A stretch of 64,000 bases of DNA. Origin: Desmodesmus armatus. Its lineage: Eukaryota > Chlorophyta > Chlorophyceae > Sphaeropleales > Scenedesmaceae. Position 1 is the first letter of the stretch; each line of letters begins with the position of its first letter. Below are positions 1 through 12,554 of the stretch, piece by piece. A model generated the notes under the pieces. It saw nothing but the letters and a program-made list of their open reading frames with translations, made no database searches and was not told the DNA's origin. The translations under genes and the position numbers were made by a program. The stretch spans positions 1 to 64,000 of the forward strand of contig VIIQ02000251.1 of assembly GCA_007449985.2 (NCBI GenBank), given 5' to 3'.

Positions 1-736
1 CCCATCAGAATATCCTGCCGTGGGCCACATGCAAGCCCAAGGCTGGAGCACCACAGACTGTAGGCGGCTGGTGAGACCACACACCACTGATGACATGGAG
101 CCTCGTCAGCCGCCCCGCTGCCTGCAGTGCTCTAGTATGAGGTGCCGGAAGCGGACCCCTTGTTGGGCTTGCGGCAAAATGACCCCCCAGCAGTACAACT
201 GCAACTCCCAGACTGTAGGACAGCTGACGCCACACCCCACTGCTAGGGTGTGTGTTGGAATCACCCGCGCCGCAGCCGCAGTGCTTCAGTTTAGGTGCTG
301 GAAGTGCATCCCTTGGCAGCTGCTGCTGCTAAGAGTGAAACCCCCAGTACAACTGGACGAAAACCCCAGCAGTAAACTGGACCTCCCGCTCCAGTGACAC
401 TAGAGCGCAAGGCAGTCTAGGATGCTGGGGTGTACATGAAGCAACCTCTGCACCCCCCCACCTGCTTTAGACCCCTGAGTGCATCACTCACCCTCAGCAC
501 TGGATGACAGATGACTAAGTGTGTGCTGACAGGCAAGTGTCAGGATACTGGCCGAATTAGACTTACTTGGATGCCATCTCCACAGCCTATAGCTGCTTTT
601 GCCACTACCTCCGCCTCCCTGCATTCAGGCCTGGCGCCAGCGGGTGGCTGTTGCCGCTAGGACCGCTGCCGACGGCTGCCCTGCCGCTGCTGCTGCAGGT
701 GCTGCAACCCGCCGCCGCCTGCTGCTGCTGTTCCGG
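1..736. other. No gene supported at the left edge
   Basis: I see no reading frame here with splice signals, domain motifs or convincing composition. Alanine- and arginine-rich translations around 600-720 come from CAG/CTG-type repeats read in several frames. If the gene whose first exons lie at 737-1450 continues, its later exons should lie here or beyond the edge. Confidence 0.5.
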
Positions 737-1450
737 CTAGTGCGGGGACCTTTTGAGCTTCTCCCGCAGCGCTTTCTGCTTCTCCAGCAGCAGCTTGGCC
801 TTCTGCAGCGCCTCCTGCAATTCAACAGAGACAGCAGCAGAGCAAAGGATGGCAGCAGCAGCAGCAGCAGGACCAGAAGCAGCAGCAGACAAAGCAGCAC
901 ACAAGCAGCAGCGGAAGCAGCGGCTCAGCAGCGCCAGCAGCCATCAGGGGGAATAGGAGGCGACACAGAGGCTGGGTGGCCCCCCAGGCACCAGCTCATG
1001 CGGCTGTGTGGTGGATCTGATGTGGTGTTCTTGCTGTATACTGCATCCCATACTCGGCATGCCAGAGAACTGTGCAAGTATACTGCTGGACGCTGATTGA
1101 GGGTGCAACCGCACGCCCAGCCGACTGCCTGTCAGGCTGTCAGCACATGTGGATGCCGGAGACAGCAGCCAAACACAGGATGTGACGATGTTCACAGGGG
1201 GTCTGGCCTTATGTGCATCGAGGCTTGATGCTGCTGCTGCACGCCGCTGACTGGTGCTGAACACAGTGGCAACAGCAGTAGCAGCAGCTATCTAAGCATA
1301 CAGCACCCCAGCACGTCGGCAAACAATACAGAGATGCAAAATAATTGTATGCAGACTCACCAGGTTGAGTGCTGGCTTCCCATCCGTCTTCGCTTTCTTC
1401 TGATCTGGGGCATCTTCATGCTGCCCGTTCGCAGGCCGCTTGCTGTCCAT
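737..1450 (-). CDS. 5' exons of a possible PRP3-like splicing factor (partial)
   Basis: Exon 1 (1361-1450) starts at an ATG and encodes a 30-residue, Lys/Asp-rich head beginning MDSKRPANGQ. It ends at a good donor (GTGAGT) in phase 0. A matching phase-0 acceptor (TTGCAG) at 815-817 opens exon 2, which encodes a strongly helical, Lys/Leu/Glu-rich segment (EALQKAKLLLEKQKALREKL). In that frame a TAG follows at 737-739, so either the product is only 55 residues or a weak donor (AAAAG|GTCCCC) carries it on to the left. The helical segment resembles the Lys-rich coil upstream of the conserved core in plant-type U4/U6 snRNP protein PRP3. That comparison is from memory and weak. Alternatively this is a small nuclear basic protein. 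The two exons and their splice sites are seen; the function is inference. Confidence 0.3.
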
Positions 1451-1731
1451 GTTGACGGCTGTGACTACTTCCTGTTAGTGATTGAAATGAACCTATAGAA
1501 CCTGCATTGCTATCACAGTACAGTAGCCTAATAGTCCAGGAGTGCACACATGTTGCACAACTTGCAGGGTCATGCTTATGACATAGACCTGGAATCACCT
1601 CTCATACTTTGGTCAAGTTGTGATATGTCTGTGCAGTGTGCCCACAGACTCTCAGAGTCTCTGGCAAACTGCCCTTGGCAACATTTGACATGACGTTGAC
1701 TACGGGTTAGTCAACCCGCCAAAGCCTGGTG

Positions 1732-1736
1732 TTACA
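1732..1736 (-). terminator. TGTAA poly(A) signal of the SHIPPO gene
   Basis: TGTAA on the minus strand lies about 40 bases past the stop codon of the SHIPPO-repeat gene. TGTAA is the usual polyadenylation signal in chlorophycean green algae, so this supports both the gene end and the lineage. Confidence 0.55.
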
Positions 1737-1774
1737 AACGCTGTACACATCCGGCTGTACACATCGTGGCAGCA

Positions 1775-2860
1775 TCAAGGCTGGTCTAGTGTTACATTGA
1801 AAGTGGGCCTGACCAGGCTGCCCTGAGTCACGTATGTGCCAGGCCCCACTGTCTCAGGAGTGGCCCCCTTCATCTTGAAGCGTTGCGAGGTAGTGGCAAA
1901 GCCTGCCTTGCCTGGCATACTCAGAGGCTGGAACACCTTCGCCACGTCCACAGCAGCGTATGCCCCTGCACACACCACACGCCAAAGACCACACATGTGT
2001 ACACAATACGCACATATGTCATGTATCATTGTAGCCGCTCATGTGCTGACCGTGGATGTTGCATGTACCCTAGCGTCAAAGAGGAGACCGATCAGCAGGA
2101 GCCAGGCGGCCTACACGCACATTTATAGCAGCTGTTGACATCAGCATTGATACTGTGGGCATCCGCAACCAGCCGATAATGACGCTGTCTGGTCCACGCA
2201 CGCACCTGGGCCGGGTGCGTCCTGTGCCGCCGCCGTCGACAGGTCCCGCCGCCCGCTCTCGCTGCCAAAGGGCGCATTGTGGTAGCCACCGTGCCAGCTG
2301 GCACCATCACCCCCGCCGCCAATCGTCCTGAGCAGCACAGCACAGCACAGCAAAGCACACACCATGACCGCAGCGGCTGATATTGCATGTCAAGGTACAA
2401 AAGGCTCAGTCCCAAAAGGACACTGGCTGGCTGGCATGAGCTCTTGAGCTCCCTAGCTACAGGTGTAAATTTGATTTTTGACTTTTGACACTTCTGCATC
2501 AATGCTGTTGGTGTACCATCTGGCAAAGATCACATGCCTGACAAAGAGTTCCCGGAGTTCCCGCCAGTGGCGCAAACTTTGCCCGGGGCTCTTCTTTGAT
2601 GGCCAACAGCTGACAGACAGGTCACAGCCATACGAGCATATGGTGCATGCTGTGGTGCGTCGCTCTCCGCTCTCCAGCTGCCAGCTTTGCAATGCAGAGC
2701 CGCTGCACCCGAGCTGCTCACCAGCTTGAGATATGTGCCTGGCCCCAGCCGCGTCTGGTCGCCCCGCATGGTGCTGCCGTCAAAGGTGTTGAAGTCAGGG
2801 GCGGCGATGGGCGCAGCAGCGGGTGTGAAGCGCTCGCTGGCAGACACAAAGCCCTGCAAG

Positions 2861-2899
<39 letters not shown>

Positions 2900-5800
2900 C
2901 ACTGATGAGGCCAGCCCCAGCCCCAGACCAAACACATTGAATGCATCATGCCACTACTGGCAGTTTCTAACATCAGCAATGTCGCTCGGATGAGTGCACT
3001 AGTTGGTGGGATACATTTGGCATCACAGACTGCGTCACAGAGTTCACTGCAGCTCTAAAAGCCGGGTGAGGGCCAGTTGCTGCCAACAGCAACACCATGT
3101 AAACCCACTCGCCAGGTGCTGAACTGAGGGGCAGTGTGATCCGGCCGTGCTTGATCACACTCCATTGATTGCCAGGCACCTCCAGACCTGAGCAAACGCT
3201 CTGCAGTTGCCATTCTGGCGACCGTGTTATCTCCACCTCCACCTCCACCCACCCCCCACCACCCTCTCGCCCCCGCTTAATTCAAAGCGAAGTTGCCGTC
3301 CCACACCTTGTGTGACGCACTGCGCGCACTTGTGGCAGTATTCCCCGTGTTGAGCAACCATGACGCAGAAAAACCCTTTTTCTGTGGGGCCCACAATCAT
3401 TGTACTGTACTGCAAAAAGGGCCTGCACCCTGGCTCACCGGAGAAGGTCTCACAGCAGCCGCAGCCACACTGTCCGCAAGCCCCACGCGCACGTCATAGC
3501 AGCCGGGGCCGGGCACATGCGGCCCGCCGCTGCTGCTGCCAAAGCCCAGTGCCTGGTCCACCACGTTGAGCGACCTGTCGCTGCTGACTGCGGTGCCGAA
3601 GGCGCCCCGCCTACTGGCAGCTGCTGCTCGCCTGGCGGCCTCTGCTGACATGGACAGCAGCTGGTCGGTGGTGTACTTGCCTGGCAGAGAGGTACAGGGA
3701 AAATGTGCGGGACAGACAGAGGCGCAGACGCAAGGATGCAGGATCAACAGAAGCAGCAGCCGGCAGACCCGATTGAGCCGCCTGGGGGTGACTCGTACTT
3801 TGCCTGGCATGCATGATGCTGTAGCAAAGGCGCCTCTTATGAGGCATGCTGGCATGCAGTCTGTCATGTGGCAAACCCTTGTGTGCTGATCCCAATACGG
3901 GTTGAAACCTAAACCATGTGTGCCACGGGACACCATGTCCCAGCGGTGCTGCTGAATCAACAACACTTGTTGCAGCAGCATGCCCGTTGCAGAAGCAACT
4001 CCTGCACTGTGCGCAACACACAGACTGAGAAGGCTCATACCTGGTCCAGGGGCGACAGTCTGGTTGCTGCCAAAGCGGCGGCTGGTGCACCCGAAGCCAC
4101 CTGCAGCTTCAGCATCCCGTGCAGACGCCTCCTCCCCTCCCACTGCTGCAGCAGCCGCCCCCGCAACCATCGGCGACCTGCCCCCCACCCTGCCCGCCGC
4201 CCTGACCCCTCCCAGAGGCCTGTCTAATGAGGAGGACCCTCCTCCCGCTGCTGCTGCTGCTGCTGATGCTGCCACCGGCACCACCATCGGACCCCTGAGG
4301 TTGTATGTCCCAGGTCCTGGGGAGACAGACTTGCTGGGTGGCAACGACCAGCCCGGGCCGACACTGAGGGCTGCGGAGCGACCTGCCGTGCGAGCGAACA
4401 GCGGCTGCTGCTGGCGGGCGCGGGGCGAGCAGGACAGGCTGGGTGCTGCTGCTGAGCCGAATGCTGGCGCCGATAAGGGGCGGGCGCTGCCGCAACTGCT
4501 GCTGCTGTAGGCGCCTGGCCCCGGTGTCATCTTTTCTGGGTCGGGCTCCTGTCATGGAGGGGATGATGTCAGTGAGCACAGACACACGCAGCACCCCTCT
4601 TGTGCCGACTCGGCTTAGCAAACAACGTGATGTCCTCCATCATTTGAATGATCTCAAAAATCTGGATGGGGCTGCCAGCTAATATCATAAATGGACCGTC
4701 AGGACAGACAAACTCCGACTGCGGCTCCTTTTTTGTGCCCACTATCGGTCCAGGCGGGGTCTACCATCCCAACAGCCGCACCTGCTGGTGTGGGCGCGCC
4801 GACTTTGACGCGAATGCGGAACTGCCTGCCCGCTGGCTCCCTTTGCTGAGCACCAACTTGCCACCAGCTGCACACCTGAACCTGCAGCAGTGCCGCCAAC
4901 AGCAGAAGCACACATGTCAGGTACCAACTGGCAGTTGAAGTTGAGTTGAAGCTGAGTTGAAGCTGAGTCCAACGTTTAATTGCTGCACGCTGCCTCCAGC
5001 TAGCCGATCTGTGGTTTTACTCAGCCACACAACAGTCGTTAGCCCCATTCCTCAACAAGCTACCCTCAAATGGAACAGCTGCCAGTTGCATGAAGCAGGC
5101 AAGGCCTCAAAACGAGATTGCTGCAGGGTGCGCATGGGCGAATGCCCAACACATAATGGGGTGGTGCCTGACCACAAGACTGCTGCAGCTGCTTGTTGCC
5201 GTACAGCACAGCAATACAGTACCTGGGGCTGACACTGCCAGCCAGCTGCTGCACCACCGGAGACGGCTGCTGCACTGCCTGCAGCTGCTGCTGCAGCTGC
5301 CGCGTCGGCTCCCGCAGCGGGCTGCGTGCACTGCTGCTGCGGCCTTTCCCTCCTGCTGCTGCACCAGCACCAAAAGCACTCCTGCTGTTGGGCACTGTGC
5401 TGGGCCGCCCAGGAGACCTCAGCCTGCTGCTGTGGCTGAGTGTGCTGGGGCTGCTGGCAGCAGCAGCGGCTTTTCCTGCAGGTAAGGATCCTGCAGAGTG
5501 TGGTGGTGCTGGGGGTGGTTGCATGACCAGGCTGTTGCCAGGGCCTGGCTCGTACCCATAGCTTTGGTGGCGGGCAGGTATGCTGGGCGGTGTTGACAGC
5601 AGCAGCTCTGCCCGTGAGGCACCAAGCAGTATACACACAGGGCGGCTAAAGTCAGCAGTGCACAGCAATCTGGACAGTAGGCATGTATGGGTGGCATGCA
5701 TGCAGACACTTGTCGCTCATGCATCTTGCTGGGGGCATGATGTAGCAGTGCCTGATCTGCATGCAGCACACCCACGTGCATGGCGTCTGCCTTGCAACAT

Positions 5801-6794
5801 CTGCAGCTGCGGCCATGCGTTGCAACCCTGTCAGTTGACACCCCTGCTTTGTCATGGCTACACATGTACCTGCATGCGTGCTGGGCCCTTTCCCTGCTGC
5901 AGCAGCAGCGGCTGAGGCTGCAGGATCTGGCACACGCACAGGGCAGCCGATCAGGGCTGCGCTGGGCATGTGACCCTTCTTGCTGCTGCTTGCTGCATAG
6001 GGGCTTGGCTGCTGCTGGGCCCAACTAGAACGGGTTTGGTAGGCGCCAGGCCTGCAGGAACAGCAACACAAGCACCCCCTCAGCACTGTGTGACATCAGC
6101 TGTTGCGATACCCGCATGTCATGACCACCTTGAACCAGATCTGATGACTGGGACATTTGGGCGGCACATGCCGCCTGGTAAGAGAGAAAGCCCTGAAGAA
6201 GAAACAGACTTACCCAGGTTTGGCCGATGACTCCTTGTCCAACGTGAACCGCTTCGTGGAGCTTGCAAAGCTGCTGCTGGTGGTGTTGTTGGTCCATGGC
6301 TGAATGTGTGCATGTGCTTGTTCGAGTGTGCTGTCTGGGTCTTCCTCAGCTGCTGTTGGGGGTGCTGCTGGGAGGGTGGAGCGCTTGCCTGACCAGGCAA
6401 AGGCTGATGAAGGGCCACGGGACTGACTGCTGAGGGGGTCCTGCACTGCGTAAGACCCAGGCCCTACCTGCAGATGACACCAGATGCAGACTTCACGTCA
6501 AGGTCTTGTCAATCAGTCGGCTCATGATCAGCATTGCTGGATGCTGGTCCTGACCCAAGTCTTCTCTGATGTTTTACAGATGAGACTAGATACCCCTTTG
6601 AGCTGGTGCATGGCTGTCCTGGCCTTTCCTTGATCAGGAGCCACATGGTACTGGGTAGTACTGCTGCTGCTGTGGACCAGATCCCACAGACCACACACCC
6701 ATGGGGTATAGGATCGAGAGACACTTACAAGCTCATTTTGAAAGTGTGTAGGAGAGGCGTTTAGCAAAGTTGCCCTCTCTGCGCGTGACAGCAT
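1775..6794 (-). CDS. SHIPPO/STPGR-repeat protein (ODF3/CIMAP-type, axonemal)
   Basis: Proteins of this family carry PGPGxY repeats and bind microtubules in cilia and flagella; many are microtubule inner proteins or outer-dense-fibre parts. I read ten exons: 6729-6794, 6214-6467, 5870-6051, 5223-5607, 4782-4881, 4041-4548, 3439-3680, 2722-2853, 2206-2327 and 1775-1965, about 727 residues. Repeats in order are VGPGSY, KPGPGAY, EPGPGNSL, TPGPGAY, SPGPGTY, APGPGKY, VPGPGCY, LGPGTY, APGPGAY and VGPGTY. Spacers such as SSAFASKSARP and GFATTSQRF are typical of the family. Several introns split a PGPG motif, so joining exons restores it, which is strong evidence for the model. All junctions keep phase except exon 8 to exon 9 (2722 to 2327), where a small exon is probably missing. 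The start at 6794 is the ATG just before the first repeat; an upstream in-frame extension is possible. Spacers are enriched in Ala and Ser. A TGTAA signal follows the stop. Confidence 0.9.
2862..2899. repeat. (CAG)n microsatellite in a SHIPPO intron
   Basis: About 12 CAG units lie directly upstream of the acceptor of exon 8. On the coding strand they form a CTG run ahead of the TTGCAG acceptor, where a pyrimidine tract would be expected. Confidence 0.85.
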
Positions 6795-7231
6795 TGCTGA
6801 TGTCGATTCACCCCCTGTGCAAACCCATGCATACGCCTACGTCAACCAAAACAGCGACAAAACGAGGATCACCTACGATCTTTTGAGATGAAACGAAGCT
6901 TCGAGGGTTTCAGGAACCACATGTGGGTTTCGGGGGTGACCAATTGACCTGATTGCTCAACCTCTGTTCAATCCATGCCTTTACTAATTGCTCAGCAATG
7001 CTGCTGCTACACCCAACCCACCAACCACACTACCTTCTACACAACAAACACCTGCCTCGCGTGCCAAGTTGCTAAGCTGATGCCTGCTGGCAAACCACAC
7101 TGCCCACACAAGCACTGCCACTGCACATTCACTGCTGTGGCACCTTCAGAACCCTTCATCTTCTTCAATAGCTGCTGTATCATACCAACAACTGCTAGGT
7201 CAGAGCTGAACCCCGCAGGGTGCTGCTGTGC
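6795..7231. other. Spacer between two minus-strand genes
   Basis: No reading frame with coding features is seen. The stretch must hold the 3' untranslated region of the helical-repeat gene and the promoter of the SHIPPO gene. It is more AT-rich than the flanking exons. I did not find a TGTAA signal for the upstream gene here. Confidence 0.5.
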
Positions 7232-10200
7232 TCATGCTGCATAGGGGTCGAAGGGCTCGTTCAGCTTCTTCTCCAGAGCATTGATGTCCCGGCTGGCTCC
7301 AGGTGCTGCTGCCTTGATGGCAGCCAGCACAAACCTACAGCAGCAGCAGCAGCAAGCACGCTTTGCACTCGACCTGGTATCCTGCCAACTGTTTTTACCC
7401 TCCTGGCATCCACTCACTGTACAGTACAGCCTGACCGCTCATCTTTGTTTGGGACAACGCTTGCATGATACCACACTCAGGCTTCCCCAACTGCGTGCCG
7501 CTCCAGCACATGCAAAACCATCAGCTGCTGCAACATCCGGAGCGCCTGCAAGTACACCCTGTGCTGATTCAGCACACTCACTTGGCCCTAGCAGTGTCAT
7601 CAGGCTGTTTGTTGAACTCAGAGGCCACCACGTAGGCTGGGGCGTAGCCCTTGGCTGCCAGCACCTGTCCTGCAGCCACCACAGGGCCCAGTGGTGTGCT
7701 GCTGCTGCTCAGGCCAGAGGCATCCACTGGCACAACAGCAACCTGCAAGGACACCATACAATCATATGCACGAGTTTGGAATACTTTCAGATACAGTCAA
7801 GCGCTGCATGAATTCTGTTTGGTATGTGTTCAGGATGCTGACTGGGTCAACCTAGGGTTCCCAACCCCATGCAGCAGCCCTCAGCCTCCCCTGTATGGCT
7901 GAATGTGCGCACCATGCATGCACATCGTCATTCCTCTGATGTCAGCGCATGAGGTAGCGCTAGCGCCGACCCCATACATGTATGAGTATATAATAAAGAA
8001 GAGTAAAAAGAGTGACCTTACTACCACCTACCTTGAGGTTGTCCAGGGCAAAGTCGATGGCCAGGCCGTCAGCAGTCTTCTTGGGCAGTGCCTTCACAGC
8101 AGCAGCAATCTCAGGCTTGTAGCGGGCGCCCATGGCACGTGCAGTGGCAGTGGCAACGGCAGCCCTGAACTCCTTGCCGGCAGCACCTGAGCGCTCCTTG
8201 GCAGCCTCTGAGGCCAGGCCGTGCATGGCCAGGGCGTAGTTGGCAACCTGCGAGGTTGGGAGGGGAAAGGGGGCACGCGCGTGTGTGCGAGGCTGGATTT
8301 GATGGACACTGATTGGTCATCACATGCACGCATGCTGATACATGAAGCTGACTCTAAGCCCTGCCGCGGGCCTGTTGGCACAGCATAAGCGCGTCATACA
8401 GCAGAACCCCACAACCACCATATTTGCGACGCCCCAGCCGTTCCCCACCTCAGCCAGCCATCCACCCACCCACCAACAAGCGACCCCAGCCACCTGCGCA
8501 CCCCATATCCCCCTTCTACCCCCCCCCACCTGTTCAGGCAGCTTGGCCTTGTCTCTCGCCATGACTTGTCCTCAGCCAGCCAGCCACTCACCCACCCACC
8601 ATCCACTCAACCACCCAACAAGCCACCCCAACCACCTGCCCCACCTCCAGAACCCCCACCTGCTCAGGCAGCTTGGCCTTGTCTCCCGCCATGACCTGTG
8701 CCTCAGCCAGCAGGGCCAGCTGCTGCACAGGCACGCTGTCAGGGGCAGCCGCCAGGCTGGCACCCAGTGCAGAGAACAGGGTGCCAAAGGTGTCCTTGTC
8801 ACCACCACCCAGCAGGGCCAGGGACCACGCAGCAGACACCTGCACAGGGTCACGAAGAGAGGGAGGGGGGGGGGTAACGCGCAGCAGTGATCCCTTTCAC
8901 ATGTATGCTGCACAAAGCAAGCACCTGCATGCACAGGCAAGGAGGTGATGATACACGCAGCGCAACTCGGATGCTACACACAGCACTGCCACAGGTGTCA
9001 AACTGTATTGCTCACCCTTCTCCCTCTGGACCCACACACCCTGCCTCACTCATTCACATCTGCTATCTCACTCATACGTCCGTGTCCAATCCTCATCACT
9101 CACTCATCTTCTCACTCCCTCCCTCACCTGCTGCTCTGCAGTCAGCTGTCCTGCAGCGCCCTTGATTGCTGCTGAGGCCTTGGTCAGCAGGCCAGCATCA
9201 GGCTTGTGGTTCAGCTGGGCAAAGCCCCACACAGCAGCAAGCAGGTCCTCGGGGGCATCACTGGGGGCAGCCTTGCCGCTCAGGGCCTTGGACAGCTGGC
9301 CAAGGGTGGCACCATCAGCCCTGCAGTCCATCGGCAGGCAGCAAGTAGAGCAGGGGGTTTGGTAGGTGATTTGGTAGGGGCTAGAGGAAATGTGTGTGCA
9401 TCCAAGCGTGGCATCAAATTCCACCAATCACGCATTTCAGCAGGTCTGGGGGGTGGGTTGGTCAATGTGTGTGTGTGTGTGTGGGGGGGGGGGTCACTGC
9501 GGGCAGCCTTGCCGCTCAGGGCCTTGGACAGCTGAACAAGGGTTGCACCATCAGCCCTGGGTGCACACGGGAAGGACGCAGGAAGGGTGTCAGCAGTGCA
9601 TTGAGGCTGGAGGCCAAAAAAAAGCTGATGTGCCTGGACATGCAACACGTTCAATGTTCAGAGTATAGACATACGTGGCAAAAAGCACCACCAGATGCGC
9701 AGCAGATGAACATCCCTGTCGGATTACTTGACAGTTGCACCAAGCACCAGACAAATGTCTGACTCACAGCACCCCTTGCCCACAAAGGCTGCTTTCACGC
9801 CCCCACCCCTGGCGCAGGAACTCTGCAAATACATCTTCCAGCAGCTCACACTTCCGTCAGCACAACCCCGCCCCTCCGGCCTCACCTGCCCATCTTTGCC
9901 AGTGCCCACACAGTCTGTGCCAGGTCCTTGGTAGTGGCAGCAGCACTCTGGCCATGACCACCCCCCATCTGCCGGAGGCATGACCCCTGCCGAACAGCAG
10001 CACCTCACCTACCTACCAGTCAACCACCCACCCTACCCCCACCCCTCACTTGCCCATTCTTGTGAGGGCCCAGCCAAGCCAGCACCACGTCAGTAGCGCA
10101 AATTAACACAAGCCCTGCCCCCCCCCCCCCCTTCCCACCCGGCCTCACCTGCCCATCTTTGCGAGTGCCCACACAGTCTGTGCCAGGTCCTTAGTGGTGG

Positions 10201-12554
10201 CAGCAGCAGCCTTGCCACCCATGGCACCCAGCACAGCCTTGGTGAGGGCACCGTCCTGCACACCAGCTGCTGCAAAGCCTGACAGCACCTTGCTCAGCTC
10301 AGAGGCTGACATGTCACCTGCCTTGGCAGACACCTGAGCACTGATGGCCTGCAGACAATTTACACAGAGTACACTGTTACTGTTAGATGATTCCCAAAGC
10401 CATGTAACATCAGGTCACTGCCGATACTACAACATATTCTGGTTCTGTTCAGCGCAGCACAGCGAGTCATACCAAGTATCACTGTGTTGGCTGCTGCTGC
10501 GCACCTTGAACAGGTCCAGGTCGTTCACTCCCGCAGTGCCCAGGGCCTGCACCACTGTTGCCAGCTGGTCAGGCTTCATGCTGGGCAGCAGCTTGGCCAC
10601 AGGGCCAGACAGCTCATAGGTGGTCTTGAAGTGGTGCACACCTGCACAGGAACGACAAACAACAGACATCAGCCCAGCAGCGGGTTAGTCTGTGGTACTT
10701 GAGTCAACTGTGTGTGTCTGTGCCGCACAAGGAGATGTATGTAGCCTGCTGCTGAGAGCCTGCTGCTGGACATCATGGTGTGGGTTGGCAACCACTGCTG
10801 TGCTGGCCGATGTCAGGTGCAGCTGCCATGCAGGAAAGCTGGCGCAAGGCAGTGCCGCCCCATACCACCCGGCCATGCTCTATAAACTGATGCTGTTGAA
10901 GGGAAGAAACAGCCACCGCACCTGCTGTTGTTGCTGCCCAGAGGAAGGCTGTGATGCTGGCAGCGTCAAAGTCCGCCTTGGCTGCTGCAGCGCGCTCAAA
11001 GATCTTGCCCCACAGCCTGCAAGACAGCACGCACAGGCCGGCACGGGTCACAGCAGTAATGCAGGTTCAGAATGCCTACTCTCACATCACACCATCATCA
11101 GATCCGTACCCTCAGCAACAATGAGGAGATGCCAGCACTGCTTGACTAAGGACAGCGCAGCACAACGGACTGCTAGGCTGGGGAGAACACTGAACCACCA
11201 ACAGCCCAACTGCTGACGACCCATCGCAGATGCCAGCATAGGCGCATGGTGTGCAGGTGTGTCGCTGGCAGAATCCTTGTCCTGCACCCAAGAACACCGC
11301 CTGTGCACAGCTGCTATTGCTGGAGCAGTCCCGCACAAACGCGTCAAACCGGCACACCTGCGGTCGCCTCGTGCCTGCAGGAACGCCAGTGCCATTGCTG
11401 CGTCTGCGATGTCCTTTGCTCCCGCACCCTCCTTTGACACCACAGCATCCACCTCAGCCAGCACTGCAGACATGTCCCCCTGCACTGTCACACCCTGCGA
11501 GGCTGCTGCTGCTGCTGCAGAGCTGGGGGAGCTGCTGGTGAACCAGCGCCTGACACAACAGTACACATGACAAGTACACATGACAAACAGTACACATTTG
11601 CAGCGTGCAGACACAACAAGGTGTATCAGTACACAGCAGCAGTGCGGCGAAAGTGCAGCACATGGTGTGGGTGGGTGGGACCGCCATCCACCAGTATGAA
11701 CTGCGCTCCCCCACAAAACAGTAGATCTGACATTGCGCCCCTAGCGCGTATCGTTGCTACTGTTGCTGCTGCTTCGTCTGCTGCCTCCGGAATACTTAGG
11801 GCACAGTAACGCCTAGGCACACAGCCGCGCTGCCTGCTGTTACAACCAAGGATCTCTGGAGCAGCACAGCAGCTGCGCTGTTGCTGTACGGTGTGCTGTC
11901 GCGGCCTGTGGGCCTTGCCCAGCAGCACCGTTGTTAGTGGGCTGCCGCTGCCTTTCATGCCTGCGGCACCAGCATGTGCTGCTGCAGGATCATGGCTGAT
12001 GCTGCTGCTGTCACAGCAGCACACACAGTGTGTGTGAGATGAGCCCTCCCACCTGTCAATGTGTGCCAGTGCTGTGGTGGCAGGCAGTGCATTGCTGCTG
12101 ATCAGGCTGCTGGGCAAAAGGCTGCTTGTGCTGGTTGCAGCTGTTGCCTGCTTCAGCCCGCCTGCAGGCAAGCACAACACGCAGGTACATCTTGCGGGCA
12201 GGTGTTCTGCCAGTGGTGGTGTCAAGGGTTTGGGGGTAGCTGCTGGCAGCACTAAGCGATCCTATTCCCACTCTCAACAGACAAAACAACGTTCAGAAGG
12301 ACTGAGAAGCAGGCTTCAGCATACACTGTGGACTGTGGGGGTGCACCACAGGAGAGAGACCCAGATCACTGCTGTTGCCCTACCAAACGAGCTGCGCACC
12401 TGCGCTCAGCTGCCTGAGCAGACGCAAAGCCTGAGAGGTCCTCATACCAGCAGACTGCGGCCCTGATCAGACCGGAACGCTGCTGGTTCAGCTGGCTCAA
12501 ACAAGTTGCTGACCCTGTTGCCTTCAGGGTCGCATGTGACCGCAAGATGACCAC
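7232..12554 (-). CDS. Organelle-targeted helical-repeat protein (FASTK/HPR/OPR-like)
   Basis: Eleven exons: 12400-12554, 12053-12161, 11358-11549, 10922-11016, 10505-10641, 10149-10348, 9128-9320, 8660-8839, 8032-8247, 7582-7742 and 7232-7334, about 580 residues. Exon 1 encodes a basic, Ser/Ala/Leu-rich N-terminus (MVILRSHATLKATGSATC) typical of a mitochondrial or plastid transit peptide. The body is a run of degenerate two-helix repeats of about 35-40 residues with the hallmark LAxxxWALAKMG (for example DLAQTVWALAKMGR and DLLAAVWGFAQLNH), as in FASTK-like, heptatricopeptide (HPR) and octotricopeptide (OPR) proteins that bind organellar RNA. I see no C-terminal RAP domain; the chain ends in a Lys/Glu helix and PFDPYAA. 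A role in organellar RNA handling or a mitoribosome is inference from the family. Phase is consistent from exon 2 to the stop. The exon 1 to exon 2 junction is not (phase 2 against 1), so an extra small exon or a different first exon is possible. It shares a short promoter region with the divergent gene at 12789. Its introns hold several partial copies of its own exons. Confidence 0.78.
8529..8566 (-). repeat. Intronic copy of the 3' edge of exon 8
   Basis: This segment repeats the last codons of exon 8 (VMAxDKAKLPEQ) with the donor GTGGGG, about 130 bases further into the intron. Flanking [13 protein letters not shown] intron sequence is duplicated too. The copy has a few substitutions and no acceptor of its own. 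Confidence 0.85.
9495..10072 (-). repeat. Cluster of partial copies of exons 6 and 7 within one intron
   Basis: Between exon 6 (ends 10149) and exon 7 (starts 9320) lie three degenerate copies on the same strand. 10045-10072 repeats the last codons of exon 6 and its donor. 9886-9968 repeats about 27 codons of exon 6 (DLAQTVWALAKMGR and donor). 9495-9556 repeats the start of exon 7 (RADGATLxQLSKALSGKAA) with its acceptor AG. The order on the coding strand is 6, 6', 6'', 7', 7, as expected if the junction region was duplicated inside its own intron. None of the copies forms a complete phase-compatible exon with both splice sites. Confidence 0.85.

Noticed and set aside
599..1096. Plus-strand Gln/Arg/Ser-rich frame
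   Set aside because: It is the opposite strand of CAG-type repeats and of the minus-strand exon at 737-814; no start context or splice sites.
4648..4938. Plus-strand frame containing IGPGGVYHP, which looks like another SHIPPO repeat on the other strand
   Set aside because: It overlaps exon 5 of the minus-strand SHIPPO gene, has no partner exons on the plus strand, and the minus-strand exon fits in phase on both sides.
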